Positions 1 to 11,853 of a DNA stretch of 64,000 nucleotides are shown here, in pieces. The notes beneath the pieces are model-generated. The model did no database searches. It was not told the origin of the DNA and saw nothing but the letters and a program-made list of their open reading frames with translations. Made by a program: the position numbers and the translations under genes. Source of the DNA: Nageia nagi (Eukaryota; Pinophyta). The stretch is taken from the NCBI GenBank assembly GCA_050084985.1, contig JBITNC010000001.1, positions 91,078,001 to 91,142,000 on the forward strand, written 5' to 3'. Each line of letters starts with the position of its first letter. The first letter of the stretch is position 1.

Positions 1-819
1 TAATTTGGATCTGTAATGCCTCTTTTCCTTACATTATCCAAAGTGAACTACATATTAACCATTGTTATCCAAAATAATATATATTTCCATCTAGGTGTAT
101 TTGGAGGGTTACCTTTGATAATATTGTACCTTTATCTAATTTAATAAGTCTCTTGGTTATTAATATTGCTCAATTTTAGTTTATCAATATCATTTAGGTC
201 TAGAGTGATCCTTCCATCTATATAAGATATGAAGGCAAGCTAGTCACCATTCAAATCCTAAGGGATATGAAAATCTTATATATACTTAATGTAGGGAATA
301 TTCTAAAAATTAACAACTTTATTTAGAAAATATTTTTGTACTTGAGATAATATTTTAGTTAATTATAAATTTATAACATAAATTAACCTAAATTTGTATC
401 TATAAGACATTGGATTTTTTTGCTATTTTCAAGTATCCTGTAGATAAATAAAAATGATATATATATTAAATAAATTATTGCATTAATTTTATCAAAACCC
501 CATTTTATTTATGATTATCAAGATCAAGGCTCATTTATTTATCATAAGTCTTGGTATGGATTGCCAACTTTTTGTTATTACCACCTTGCATGGATAAGCA
601 AACTTCGACAAGAAATTTGGCTTATGCCAAGAATAATTGGAGGTATGTGAGGATGGAATTCAATGAAAGAGGTGGAGGGAGAGTTATATTATGCCTAATT
701 TTTGGATAAACTTGCTATAAAATTTAGTGGAAGTGGACCGGCTTCACGTTCTTATATCCCCTTATCTCATTGTGAAGGTCTCAGGCCTACTAAGCAAGTA
801 GAGGTAGGAGAGTTCATTT
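1..819. other. AT-rich flank without recognisable gene
   Basis: No open frame with recognisable protein motifs and no RNA gene was seen. The segment ends at the TGTAGA terminus of the LTR that starts at 820. Confidence 0.6.
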
Positions 820-1588
820 TGTAGACTCTAAATTATGTAAAATAAAAATATACATAATAAATAAAATGATATACAATATAAGAAGAGATATATATGTACA
901 CTATATCAGATACAATAAATATATATAAAAAGCATGCACCTTATATGAAGTGTATGTTCAATCCTTGAAAACAAATAACAATGAATCTTCATAGGATTAG
1001 GATTGGATTGGAGGTAAGCTTGTGATGGATCTTTACATGTATGAATCAATAACCTTTGCCACCAAAATTTGAAACCCTCAATATAGAAGATGCACATCAT
1101 TGATAGCTTAGGAGAAGCACACCACTTATGACCTAACAGAAGCATGTCATTAATTGCATAGGATATGTTGAATTATATTGTGCATGAAATATAGAAAGTT
1201 TTAGAGCTCAAAGTATAATAATTTCTCATATTATGTGGTATCAAGAGACATCATTGCTTGATGAAGATAATATAAGACAACCACCTATCAAAGATCTTAT
1301 CATATCAAAGAGTTCCAATCTGCGGAGGTCAACCTATTCCACTCATATATATATCCTACAAGGATATAAAAAGGAGTGAAAGCTTACCTCTAGCAATAAT
1401 ATAAACATTTTTATATTCAAGATACTTTAAAATATAAACCATAATAAATGATATACAATTTAATATAACACATGGAATTGCATTGTAATATAAATTTTAT
1501 TTTGACATATGCAATATTGCATTAAGTCATTTAAGAGGTCTAAATATGATTTATTAAACAAATGATAAATCACTTTTAGGTATCTACA
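820..1588 (-). repeat. 3' LTR of G1
   Basis: The ends are TGTAGA at the left and TCTACA at the right, a perfect 6-bp terminal inverted repeat of the TG...CA type. Read on the minus strand, the first 60 bases resemble the start of the G2 3' LTR (22223 onward), including a shared AATAAATCATATTTAGA block. Further inside, both share a stretch around TATTACAATGCAA. Confidence 0.75.
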
Positions 1589-1603
1589 TTTTGCCCCTCT
1601 TTT
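1589..1603 (-). promoter_or_regulatory. Polypurine tract of G1
   Basis: On the minus strand the purine run AAAAGAGGGGCAAAA directly precedes the LTR terminus. It matches the AAAGAGGGGGGAAA tract at the same place in G2. Such tracts prime plus-strand DNA synthesis in LTR retroelements. Confidence 0.7.
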
Positions 1604-1987
1604 GATATGAAATGAAAAGCATTGAAATTGCATAATCCAAAAAAGTTTAGAGAAGAGAAGAAAATTTTCAATAGTAAAGTGGACTTCCCTTTTTCAATTG
1701 ATATGTTGAGTATGATATGTTGTCTTCCCCTTGTAGTCTTGCATTACCCCTTGCTCATACTACTTTAAGGAATCAAGCCAAAAATCAAGATCCCTATATG
1801 AGGAGAGTGTCTCTATGCAAATCCTACTATCTTGGATAATACATTTTTAAGAAAAAACCAACATAATACCCACATAGATCATATCCTATAAAATAATAAT
1901 CAATTAAAAGAGCAAGGATTAAATAAATATGATATACATTGTGTCACTATGGCCAATGCGACTCATAGTTCTATTTAACCATGACAT

Positions 1988-2019
1988 ATAGACTATTGTG
2001 ATTGCAACTCATAGTCTAT
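1988..2019 (-). other. Stem-loop in 3' region of G1, shared with G2
   Basis: ATAGACTA (1988-1995) is followed by its exact complement TAGTCTAT (2012-2019), giving an 8-bp stem. The related element G2 has the same arms at 21802-21836. Confidence 0.5.
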
Positions 2020-2029
2020 CAAGATCAAG

Positions 2030-2270
2030 TTAATGAGGTCTTTTGTAATACCCCAAGCTTGGAACAATCATGATTATCAATTTGATGAGAACCTTTTTAA
2101 TTACTAAAGCTTGGAATAACCTATAATTGATATTGCACATTTGATTATATTGAATTGGTTGATGAGGTCCTTTTTAATACCACAAGCTTGGAATAACCAT
2201 GATTTTTCAAGTGTTTAGTGGCATTTCATATCAATATTGCACATTTAATCATATTGAATTGGTTGATTTT
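2030..2270. repeat. Short direct repeats in G1 3' region
   Basis: A motif around AAGCTTGGAATAACC preceded by GAGGTCCTTTTTAAT occurs three times (near 2034, 2080 and 2162). A second motif, ATATTGCACATTTGAT and its continuation, occurs twice (near 2131 and 2233). The AAGCTTGG motif recurs in the matching part of G2 (21670-21790). Confidence 0.6.
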
Positions 2271-3304
2271 ATTGATTTTTAAAGCAAAACTATGTCATTG
2301 ACAGAGTGAATTTTGTAGAATTTGGCAATCATGTTTTTTTACAATTTTATTCATCATTTGCATATCAATACATATTTGTGAAATAATGGCATTTTAAACA
2401 AATATTCAAAGATTTTGTAACATGCCCCATTTATAGTAAATTAATAATAAATACACACCATTAGCAACATGGAAATAGTCATGTCGGATCTATAAATTTT
2501 AATTATATTTAATTGAAAGCAAGTAAAAACATTTTGCATCATAAAATTATGAAATGACATTTTCATATTGCATAATATTTTACATGTGAGCAATAAGTTG
2601 ACCAATTTTTTACCTTATATAATATTTGTCTATGCAATGATCATATAAGAATGATATCAATTTTTTTAATCTATTAAAATTGTAATAACAATATGAGCTT
2701 TTGAAAGAATCTATAATTTTAGTTTAATCATGCTGCTGATAGTGTGAGAATGATAGAATTGCATTTTAGGAGAGAGATTCCATTCAATTATCATTGAAAA
2801 ATAATCATTTAGATATTCAATATTCCATTTACATGTGTCTATACAATGTGATATTGTTATATTATACCAAATTTTTAGAGATACTATGGCCTTTCATATT
2901 TCACTAGTAAAACATGCATTTGGTTTGAAATAGCAGTCATAAGAATAGCATATGTAGTGTTTAGTTTTCATACTAGATATTCAGAGAAGTAAGAGTGGTC
3001 TTAATTCATCAATTACAATAGATTTTGCAATGAATATCATAAACATGATTATAACATAACCAATATCAAAATGTTTTAGATGATATACTTTACCTTTACT
3101 TACCTGCATGCCCTAAGAATGGGCAATTTTGCACTTTATGATTTTAAATTTTGAATTCTTTCCTTCTAATTTTTTTGACATCTAATTTCTACCATGCCCC
3201 CAGATGAAACTAAAATTATCCCTAACTAAAAATTATATTTCCCCCAGTTGAAATTAATACTGCCCCTAGCTGAGACTATATCCATTTTTTCTTGATTTCT
3301 CATG

Positions 3305-3312
3305 TTTATATA

Positions 3313-3358
<46 letters not shown>
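3305..3358. repeat. (AT)n microsatellite
   Basis: About 50 bases of nearly uninterrupted AT dinucleotides. Confidence 0.95.
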
Positions 3359-3360
<2 letters not shown>

Positions 3361-4271
3361 ATATTTTTTTATGAAATGCAACTAATATAGGATGCAATGA
3401 CTAGACATAATACTACCTTATACATGAGACATTTGATTAGTATGATAAATTTGAGAACCTTGATGAGAGATAAAGACAAGAAAAACATATGATAAGAAAA
3501 AAAAAAAAAAGACTTGATGAAATTATGAGGATGAAAAGATACAAAAAGAGAAAATAAGAAGCAATAGAACATGATAAAAAAGATGAAGATACAAAGATAA
3601 CATGATTAAAAAATTGATGAAATTTTCCATAGTAACCAAATGCATGTAAGGGACTAACTCATGATATGCAACCTATATGATATACAAAATTAGAAATTAT
3701 AGTACACTAGATGGTGGTGGAAGCACCACTAGTAATGCAATCTTTTTTAAAAAACTCTAATGTTTTATTATTTCAAGCATTGATTATTAATTTTTCAACT
3801 CTGTTAATTAAATTAATTTTTTCACTCAAAAACCTTTTGATATCATCTATAAAGCAATCAAGAATTTCCATTTTGATTTGATATTCTTTAGGTGATCAAT
3901 CTTTTGGTTTCTATATTCTTGTAACAGAATCTCAATTAGATCTAACTAAACCAAAACTGTCCTTGTGCTTTGCTTATTAGGTTTTTCATTTTCTACCTTT
4001 GATGGTGGACCAAATTTTACAACATGGGTACCTTATTTAGGTTTTTCTACAATGTGGGTGTCCTATGGTTTTGAAGTTTCCTGAGATATTACTTTTCATT
4101 GATATTGTTTTGATTTTGATTGTTGTAGTTGAGTTTGAACTTAAGGTTTAGGTTGTAGTTTAGATTGAGGTTTAAGACTATGTTGTTTCTTTTGTATTTC
4201 CTCTTTATCAAATTTTTTCATACAATATTTCCTTGCATATGGATCTTCTAATAATGTATCTAGTTCTTTCC

Positions 4272-4730
4272 TTAGAAATGCATGATATTTTCTTTCAAAT
4301 CAAGATTAGTATAAATACCTAACATCAAATAAGGATTGGCTAACATATGCTCTTTAATTTTCTTGACTTGATCTTGAGGTATCAAATTTTCAAATGCAAT
4401 ATCATATATTTCATATTTATCCATAGCTTCAAGGTTTAAATATGCATCATAATCAATTTCAACCATATAATTATCATCGGCATCATCATTATCATTATCA
4501 ATATCACTCTCATGCACTTGATTTTCTATGATTATCACATCTTTTTGTACATCATCATCATTTGCAATAGTTAAGCATGAATTTGATAAACTCATTTTAT
4601 CATAAGATTTTCTATTATTATTTTGCACAACATCTATATCCTTAGACATTTCTTCTTTAGGAGAAGGTGCAAATAAATCACTTATCACATTCAAATATTC
4701 AAGCAAACCACTTTTAGATGTAATATCCAT
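4272..4730 (-). CDS. Acidic Asp/Asn-rich protein of element G1, function unknown
   Basis: I do not recognise this protein. The frame is open from 4763, but the first ATG is at 4730, giving about 152 residues. The middle is very acidic (repeated D/N with DNDND and DDADDN), followed by a more ordinary helical-looking segment containing MDKYEIYDIAFENL and IPQDQVKKIKEHM. Beyond the stop the frame keeps reading for about 60 more codons (KFDKEEIQKKQ and a Gln/Asn/Lys-rich tail), so the ORF may be the truncated front of a longer protein. It lies in the element's sense direction, upstream of its 3' non-coding region. It could be a gag-like or accessory ORF of the gypsy element, or captured host sequence. 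Confidence 0.4.
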   Translation of the reverse strand: MDITSKSGLLEYLNVISDLFAPSPKEEMSKDIDVVQNNNRKSYDKMSLSNSCLTIANDDDVQKDVIIIENQVHESDIDNDNDDADDNYMVEIDYDAYLNLEAMDKYEIYDIAFENLIPQDQVKKIKEHMLANPYLMLGIYTNLDLKENIMHF

Positions 4731-5088
4731 GCTAAAAATTTCAAGATCTAGAGCTTTACACAAAATTTTAAGAAATATGACAAAATAAGCACTTTACACT
4801 ATACAAGATTAAAAACAAGTTGCTAGCATGTATATATATGATGTAGAGCAAGTTTTATGAGGTTAAAAATTTCAAAATTCAAGAAAATAACTTTCAAAAT
4901 TTAGTTTTTTATGCAAAAATATTTTATTTGAACATCTTTTAAGATTTTTATAAAAATGCATACAATAACCTCAAATTAAGCTCAAAAAGTTGCCTACTAT
5001 GATGACCTATGGTTTTGGCAAGCTTTTATCATGAAACAAGTCACCAAATAGTTGCAAAATATTTTCAAAATTAGCTAGAATTAATAAG

Positions 5089-5574
5089 AGAACAAAGAAT
5101 AAGGTTTTGGAGTACAAAAATGAATCATATGAGGAGGATTATAAGTTGATAAAATCCATAGATAAAAAGAAGAAAATATGGGATATGGAGGCAATGAGAG
5201 AGAAATAGATGGAAGAGGAGGTAGATGAAGTAGAAAATGTGGAGGAGGCAATTGAGGCAACTTCATTTGAGGAGGTAGAAAATCCTTAAGAGGTTACGAA
5301 GGAGGCATTCAAAAGAATTATCACCCCTCAAAGGGTTACAATAGGGAATATGGAGACAATAGAGTAACCTTGGAATATTATTTTTAATGAAGTAAAAATC
5401 AATCATAAGATGATGTCAAACTTATCTTGGACCTTAAGAACTACCATAACTTGTATGAACTTACTAGGAGAAAAGTTGATTTTCCACATTAGGGGCTTGG
5501 TTGAATTTTTTAGTTAGGCTTATGAAAAAGAGAAAGGGGATTCATCTAAGGTGAAGGATAAGAGTGTTGGTTAA
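5089..5574 (+). pseudogene. Broken ORF, charged protein of unknown identity
   Basis: One reading frame runs 161 codons with only four internal stops (TAG, TAA, TAA, TAG). The translation is strongly charged, rich in Glu and Lys (for example LEYKNESYEEDYKL and MEEEVDEVENVEEA), which is unlike random AT-rich DNA. The later part is less charged (SNLSWTLRTTITCMNLL). No known domain was recognised. It is most likely the remnant of a transposon or host gene; the opposite strand of the first part is also open for 61 codons, but with a low-complexity Pro/Ser/Leu composition that is simply the complement of the Glu/Lys codons. Confidence 0.35.
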
Positions 5575-8500
5575 ATTGTATATTTTGGGTTTATTTTATC
5601 ATGGCTTAAGGTGTTATTCTTTTTAGGGTAGTAAGTTATTTTAGGCAAGTTATACTATAGATCATGCTTACACATGTTAGTTTACATTCTAATTTTTTGC
5701 AAGTTAAAGGGCCTTAACCCCTAGGATTATTATCAAAAAATAAATTCTTGTATTTATATATGAGATATAAATAGAAATAAAACTAATAATTTAGGACCTA
5801 AAATGCAATATGATAAATTTCACTAAGATAGAGTATGCAAAATCTAATAATAAAAGAACCTTAATCTTATATATAACATATATTGAATGTGATACCTGTG
5901 TATTATTTTTATTATATTCTAAAGCTTGAAGCTGAGTCACTAGTCCATCCCAAAGTATACATGAAAAACTCAATTATTTCTAGGAAGGTGAATACTTGTG
6001 CTAGATTTTGTAAGGGTTAGGATCAATCATGATAGTGATCAAGCTCCTCCATAATTTTTAGAAGAAAGAAAAATAAATTGAAATTAAATATGAATTCAAA
6101 ATATGCATAAATACCTACTTCTAGAGAAATGAAGTATGAAAGAGGCTTGAGGATTGAATCAGGCAAACTAGGCATTCTTGAGAATATAGATATCTAATAG
6201 GAATAGGGTTGTTAGTTGCCTTATATCCTAGTACAATTCCAATTGAAATCCTATTTTTATGGTTTTTCATTTTAAATTTTAATAAATTATTAGGGCTATT
6301 CAACAAGTTTAGGATCCTTGGCCTTTAGTCTAATTTCTTTGATTTTATAAAAAAAAAATCTTTTTTTATCCAAAATGCTCTCCAATTTTCCTAATTGATT
6401 AGTAATTATTTTATTAATGTCTTGGCTTTCTAATTATGATTTTTTGATGCTAAAAAATATTGCAAAGAGAGAGATATTAATTTCTTTCTATAGATGTTCT
6501 TAACTTCCAATGTATGTGATAGGTTGACTATCAAAGAGATGAATGATTTGAAATACTTTTGAAATCTTTATTTGTACCTTGTAAAATAAAATAAAATAGG
6601 TACATTAGTTAATTTTCCCTTGAAATTAGGATAAACGTTTTAAAATTTCTTTATTAAATTAATTCTTCTAAGTTAATTAAATTACGATTTGTTAATAAAT
6701 CAAAATTAGGTATGTATAGTTTTCCCCCTTAAGAGATGTGGTCATAGGAATCAAGACTACGTTTACAAACTAAGGAAGAGATATTACCTATTTCAATAAT
6801 ATTTCCTTAAAATGTTGATAATTTTGATAAATATTATGACATTATACTTTTGTATATTTTATCTTGTTTTATGCCTCTTTTACGTTACATTGCTTACAAA
6901 CCTTATGTAAGATAAGGGGTTTGAAAAATAAAATGAACCTAGCTATAAAAAAAGGAGAACTAGAAGGGTCATACAAGGAGGTTTAGATATTCTAAAATGT
7001 TTATACCTTCATTGGGAGTCATGGAGTACACTATATAATCTTGATAACAATCAAGTACCTTGCCTTTTTAGAAAATACAAGAAAAAGAGATATGAAATAC
7101 CAAAAATACATGATGAACTAATTGAGATATATATAAAATACATAAGATTTATGAAATGTATATTTAATCAAGTGGAAAGTGTGAATAATATGATGAAATT
7201 TAATAAACCAAAGGAAATATCTACTACAAGTCATAATGATGAAAAAATAGCTACTAGTCATGAATCATCATAGTATGCATAAATCTAAATAATAATAAAA
7301 GGGGTGACAACATATACCTAGAGGATTTAGGATGGTGTTATGAATCACCTTATCCTAAAGTACATGTGTTGCTCCAAATATATAAATAAAAAGTGATCAT
7401 GCCCCAAGTGAGTATATGTTGATGATTAATATTTGAAATCCATATCAACTCCTGACAAATATGAGGAAATCAAGGAGATGATTAATAACATGATTTCATC
7501 ATGGATTATGATAATGGATCTTCTAATGCTGTAAAAGAAGGATGGAAATTCCAAAATTCTAAAAATATATTAAAAATATTTGATATTAATCAAATTCATC
7601 ATGATATATGATGAAATAGAATTTTTAGCAAGGATTAAATAATTTTTATAAGAAAAATTTAATATATTTTATTTGTACCTTTTTGTAGTTTAAGGTCACC
7701 AAGAGATTATTGCATTTAGAAGCTCAAATGGAGGACTTCCAAGTTGAGCTTTAGAATTATATCTTTTACTTCCTAATCTAGAAATAAAATAGTAAAATGA
7801 TTTTTTAGAATGAATTGACTTATAGATTGTGGAAGCCTCCCAAATTTTCCTTATAAATAGGTCCAATATTTTATCAATTTTTGCATATCTTATTCATTTT
7901 TTATCCTTTTAACTTAATTTATTTACACCTTGTATATCATAAGACTTCTCTATTGATGCAAATTTAGATTTTAGTTTTTTAGATTTTTTACTAACAAAAA
8001 ATAAACTATATAATATACATGGATCTCAAATATTTAGTTTTCTTATTTGGATAAACTCTCCATTCCAAATTATATCTTATGAGGAGAGGCTACCATTCCA
8101 TTATATGATGGGAGCCTGATTTAGGAGCATAATATGAGATAAAGGGAATTAAAAAATACACACAATTTTTCTAACAAGTAGTTTTCATACCCTATTTGTT
8201 AAGAATAATAAAAAGACACAAAAGTGAATGGTAGAACTAAAAAGGGAGACTACCTTTGAAAGAAGACTAATAACCATAGGTTTTACAAGTTCCTAAAGCC
8301 CCAATTATAAATAGTAAAGATATTGGAGTTTATCATGAAAGTGAGATGATACTAAAAAATAAATATGATGGTGTTTGAGGTCATGAATATGATAAAAGAG
8401 GATGGTTGGTCTAAGCATGAGAAATAAGATAAATAAACATAGAAGCATTCCTATTATATAGCTCTCAAATAAAACCAATAAGAAAAACCATAGGTGCAAG

Positions 8501-10050
8501 GAGAAGAATGGGTATAAACATGCCCATATAGTACATTTTGATTATGAAAGAAATAGGACTATAAGTGTAAGGAGAGGGATGATGAGATACATATACCTAA
8601 AGTTACAATTATGAGTTGAATGCACAAACATATTTTCTTGTATAACTAAAGCCTCGACTACAAACTAAAGATTACCAAGATTAAAGGAATAAGTCAAGTC
8701 ATAAAATTTTATGGAGAAATGAGTTTGCATTTAATACCTCAACTACAAAGAGGACATGTGGTATAAGTCAAGTGGATAAGGAGGATTATATATGTTAACA
8801 AGCATAAGGAGGCCCATACCTACTAATGTGGGTATTTCTATAGTACCACTTGGATTATCATTATTAGTAACACCTATCAATAGCATATAGGAGGACTTAG
8901 GACCTATATAGTGTGGTTGTGATAGTGAGGTAATCACAATAAAGGAAAGAATCATACATAATCTTACATAATTAGAGTAAACCATAGAGATCTAAATAAC
9001 ATAATCATAATCATAACATTGATATTTAATATAGATATGCATCTTTAACTATCTGAAAATTAATATAAATTATGAAGATCAATTTAAACTTCCATGTAAT
9101 TTTACTATTCCATAGAAATAAAACAAGAACTAAACTAAATCAAAGCATCTTTTTAACACTACTCAATAAGGTAGTATTTTTTTTTCATCATATTTTCCCC
9201 ATCCCACATAAAACTCTTGATTTGTTACTCCATCTTCTCTACACTTTTAGATGCAATAATAGAACTCTCAAGAAATGACACTCTCACAAAATGAGACACC
9301 CAAGTACAAGTATTCCCACTACCTATTGAAACATACCAAAAATCCTATCGAATTGATGATAGATGCGTATGAGACTAATATTCATGCAAAAAATATGACT
9401 TTCTCATATAAAAAATTAAAAAATAAACTCTTCTAAAATAAATAAAAGCATAGAACCTCAAAAAATCATAAAAAAGTACTCTCTTACATAATCATACAAC
9501 ATGCATTAACATGTACTTTCAACTCTTATTAATAACTCTCTAATATTTTTTAAACCCTAATAACTATCAAATCATTATTGTCTATTCATGTGGTTGTATA
9601 TAGTTGTCTTTGTTTCCTAATACAACACATTAAATGTTAAATTTGTCAAAGAATTTCCTATGGATTAGATTATATGGAATATTTTCCTTTGGATATTAGA
9701 TATTTAAGTTTACAAAACTGAATTCAAAAGGTAGCCAAATTTTCTATAAGAAAAAACATAGAAGCAACAATTTCTTTAGTAAGGCTAGAAAGTTGGTAAA
9801 CTATATATCATATTTCACTAAGTGTGTTTACATTTGATCATGTGATTTGATGCCTTCTTCTTGTAATTAATACATGGGTTCTATTCTTTCTTAAGTAAAT
9901 CACATAACAAGTATTCAATTTTGCTTGTTCGAATGATCTGCTGTGAGTTCACAGATCTCATTTAGTTGAGACATAATACTATATAAGCTCATAGGCTATA
10001 AGGAATCAAAATAATTTTGATAAAATAGCTCTTGAGAATACAGATAGAGG
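5575..10050. other. AT-rich region without recognisable gene
   Basis: Only short unconnected open frames are present. A plus-strand stretch at about 7058-7273 stays open for 71 codons with Lys/Glu-rich content, but has no recognisable motif and no extended partner frame. No LTR pair or RNA gene was seen. Confidence 0.5.
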
Positions 10051-10055
10051 ACTTG
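10051..10055. repeat. Target-site duplication ACTTG (left)
   Basis: ACTTG directly abuts the left TGTTAGG terminus and is repeated exactly after the right terminus. Confidence 0.85.
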
Positions 10056-10714
10056 TGTTAGGATTTAGCTATTCCTTTCAATGTGTGAGCATAAAATGAA
10101 TGGTAGAAAAATAAACAGTTCACTCAACATCTCATTGAGATACATCCCCAAAGAAAACACCAACATATTAATTCCATTATTCTAGAAATTACAATGAAGG
10201 AAGAACCAAATAGTACTCTTGCTACAACACCCTCTTTTCATCTCCTAAGGCTTCTCAAACATGGGTTTCTTCTTCACCCACAACATAATCACTCCATCGT
10301 GATTATAAGCAATTCCTCTCATCTTCTATCTAGAGGAATACATCATAAGAATGCCTCCATGGACATCCTTCAGTAATATCATCACAATCATTACCACACA
10401 CTTGGCCATCATAGCTCTATGCTGCTTAGCCTAGTATTACATCAGAGCATTCCTTTCTCTCAAAGGCAACATATTACCTTTCCAAGAACTCACATCATGC
10501 TCAAAATGTATATTTTAATACACATAAATTCTATATATTAGAATTCTCATACGAAGATAGATTCATCAATCATGCATTAACTGGAGTGTACATCCATCTA
10601 GGAATTGGACATGCATACTAACTGAACCCATGTAGTGACTTAACAACAAGTTCACAACTACCCATCTCACAAATATCCAACACACTATCAAATCAGACTC
10701 CACAACATCCAACA
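10056..10714 (-). repeat. Left LTR (3' LTR) of the miniature element
   Basis: This is a 659-bp repeat matching 11134-11848. It lacks about 40 bp (near 10117) that are present in the right copy around 11196-11240. The plus strand holds a 60-codon ORF (10194-10376) that is also open in the other copy. Confidence 0.85.
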
Positions 10715-11118
10715 ATATCCCACTTAGAGATTGATTTATAACAACCCACTATACTTCTACTACTACATGAATTTGATCTCCTACAAATTGTCTCACCATG
10801 TTCTGCATCATTAAATTTATAGATTTATATCAATGAACAACTTGATAATCTTCAACAAATAACATTACTTACATTTCTTCTTCATTCTACTGCTCTTCCA
10901 CAATCAAGAACAATACATTAGAAATTATACCTTTCCAATTATAAGCTTTTGTATGTAGAACCTAGGAAGGGATAGGGAAAAAGGGGTGGCTAGTATCATC
11001 TTGCAACATTTCAATTTCTTAAGTTTAGAATACAAGCTTAAATAGATTGCTCACATAAACAATCCATCTCTACTATGGCTTTTTGGCTCCCACTCAAACC
11101 AAAATCCATCCAATTTTA

Positions 11119-11131
11119 GGCTATAATACCA
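11119..11131 (-). promoter_or_regulatory. Primer-binding site of the miniature element
   Basis: The minus strand reads TGGTATTATAGCC, 11 of 13 identical to the Met-initiator primer site used by many plant LTR elements, and lies two bases from the 5' LTR end. Confidence 0.75.
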
Positions 11132-11133
11132 GT

Positions 11134-11848
11134 TGTTGGGATTTAGCTATTCCTTTTAATTTTGTGAACATAAAATGAATAACAAAAAAAAAAATAGTCA
11201 GATAAAAGAGAAACATCATCATATAACAAGGTTCACTCAACATCTCATTGATTTACATTCCCAATGAAAACAACAACACACTAATTCCATTATTCTAAAA
11301 ATTATAAATTATAATGAAGGAAGAACCAAATAGCAATCTTGCTGTAACACCATCTCTTCGTCTTCCATGGCTTCTCAAACATGGGTTTATTCTTCACCCA
11401 AAACATAATCACTCCACTGTGATTACAAGCAATTCCTCTCATCTTCTCTCTAGAGGAATAAATCATAAGAATGCCTCCATGGATATCCTTCAGTAATGTC
11501 ATCACAAGCATTATCACACACTCATCCATCACAACTCTGTAATGCTCAATCTAGCATTACATTAGAGCACTCCTTGCTCTCAAAGGCTACATCTTACCAT
11601 TCCAAGCACTCACATCATGCTCAAACTATATATTTCAATACACAAAAATTCTATACATAAGAATTCTCATCTTAAAATAGATTCATCAATCATGCATTAA
11701 TTGGAGTGTACATCCATCTAGGAATTAGAGATGCATGTCAACTAAGCCCATGCATCAAGTGACTTAACAACAATTTCACAACTACCCAACTCACAAGTGG
11801 ATGTCTATCTCCAACATACAATCAAATCAAGCTCCACAACACCCAACA
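11134..11848 (-). repeat. Right LTR (5' LTR) of the miniature element
   Basis: This is a 715-bp repeat with terminal inverted bases TGTTGGG/CCCAACA. The primer-binding site lies just outside its left end on the minus strand. Confidence 0.85.
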
Positions 11849-11853
11849 ACTTG
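11849..11853. repeat. Target-site duplication ACTTG (right)
   Basis: Exact copy of 10051-10055 directly after the CCCAACA terminus. Confidence 0.85.

Larger units (their letters stand above)
820..4790 (-). mobile_element. Gypsy-like LTR element G1, partial (3' part)
   Basis: The fragment consists of a 3' LTR (820-1588), a purine-rich tract just inside it, a long 3' non-coding region with short repeats, and an acidic ORF at 4272-4730. On the minus strand the LTR start, the purine tract and the region around 1930-2070 match the corresponding parts of element G2 (14.7-22.9 kb), so the two belong to one family. No 5' LTR was found to the right, and the right limit is my estimate from the end of the ORF. 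The gypsy assignment rests on the gag of the G2 relative, because G1 has no recognisable RT or integrase here. Confidence 0.6.
10056..11848 (-). mobile_element. Complete miniature LTR retrotransposon, non-coding
   Basis: Two related direct repeats of about 0.66 and 0.72 kb, both starting TGTTRGGATTTAGC and ending CCAACA, flank a 419-bp interior. The whole unit is bordered by a perfect 5-bp target-site duplication, ACTTG. On the minus strand the interior begins two bases after the LTR with TGGTATTATAGCC, which resembles the initiator-Met tRNA primer site TGGTATCAGAGCC with two changes; this sets the orientation. The interior has no gag or pol trace, so the element must have moved using enzymes of another element. 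This is the structure of a TRIM-like or deletion-derived non-autonomous element, though its LTRs are longer than usual for TRIMs. Confidence 0.85.

Noticed and set aside
5575-10050. Short ORFs such as 8743-8985 and 8305-8499
   Set aside because: No motifs, no extended coding context, and composition typical of AT-rich random DNA.
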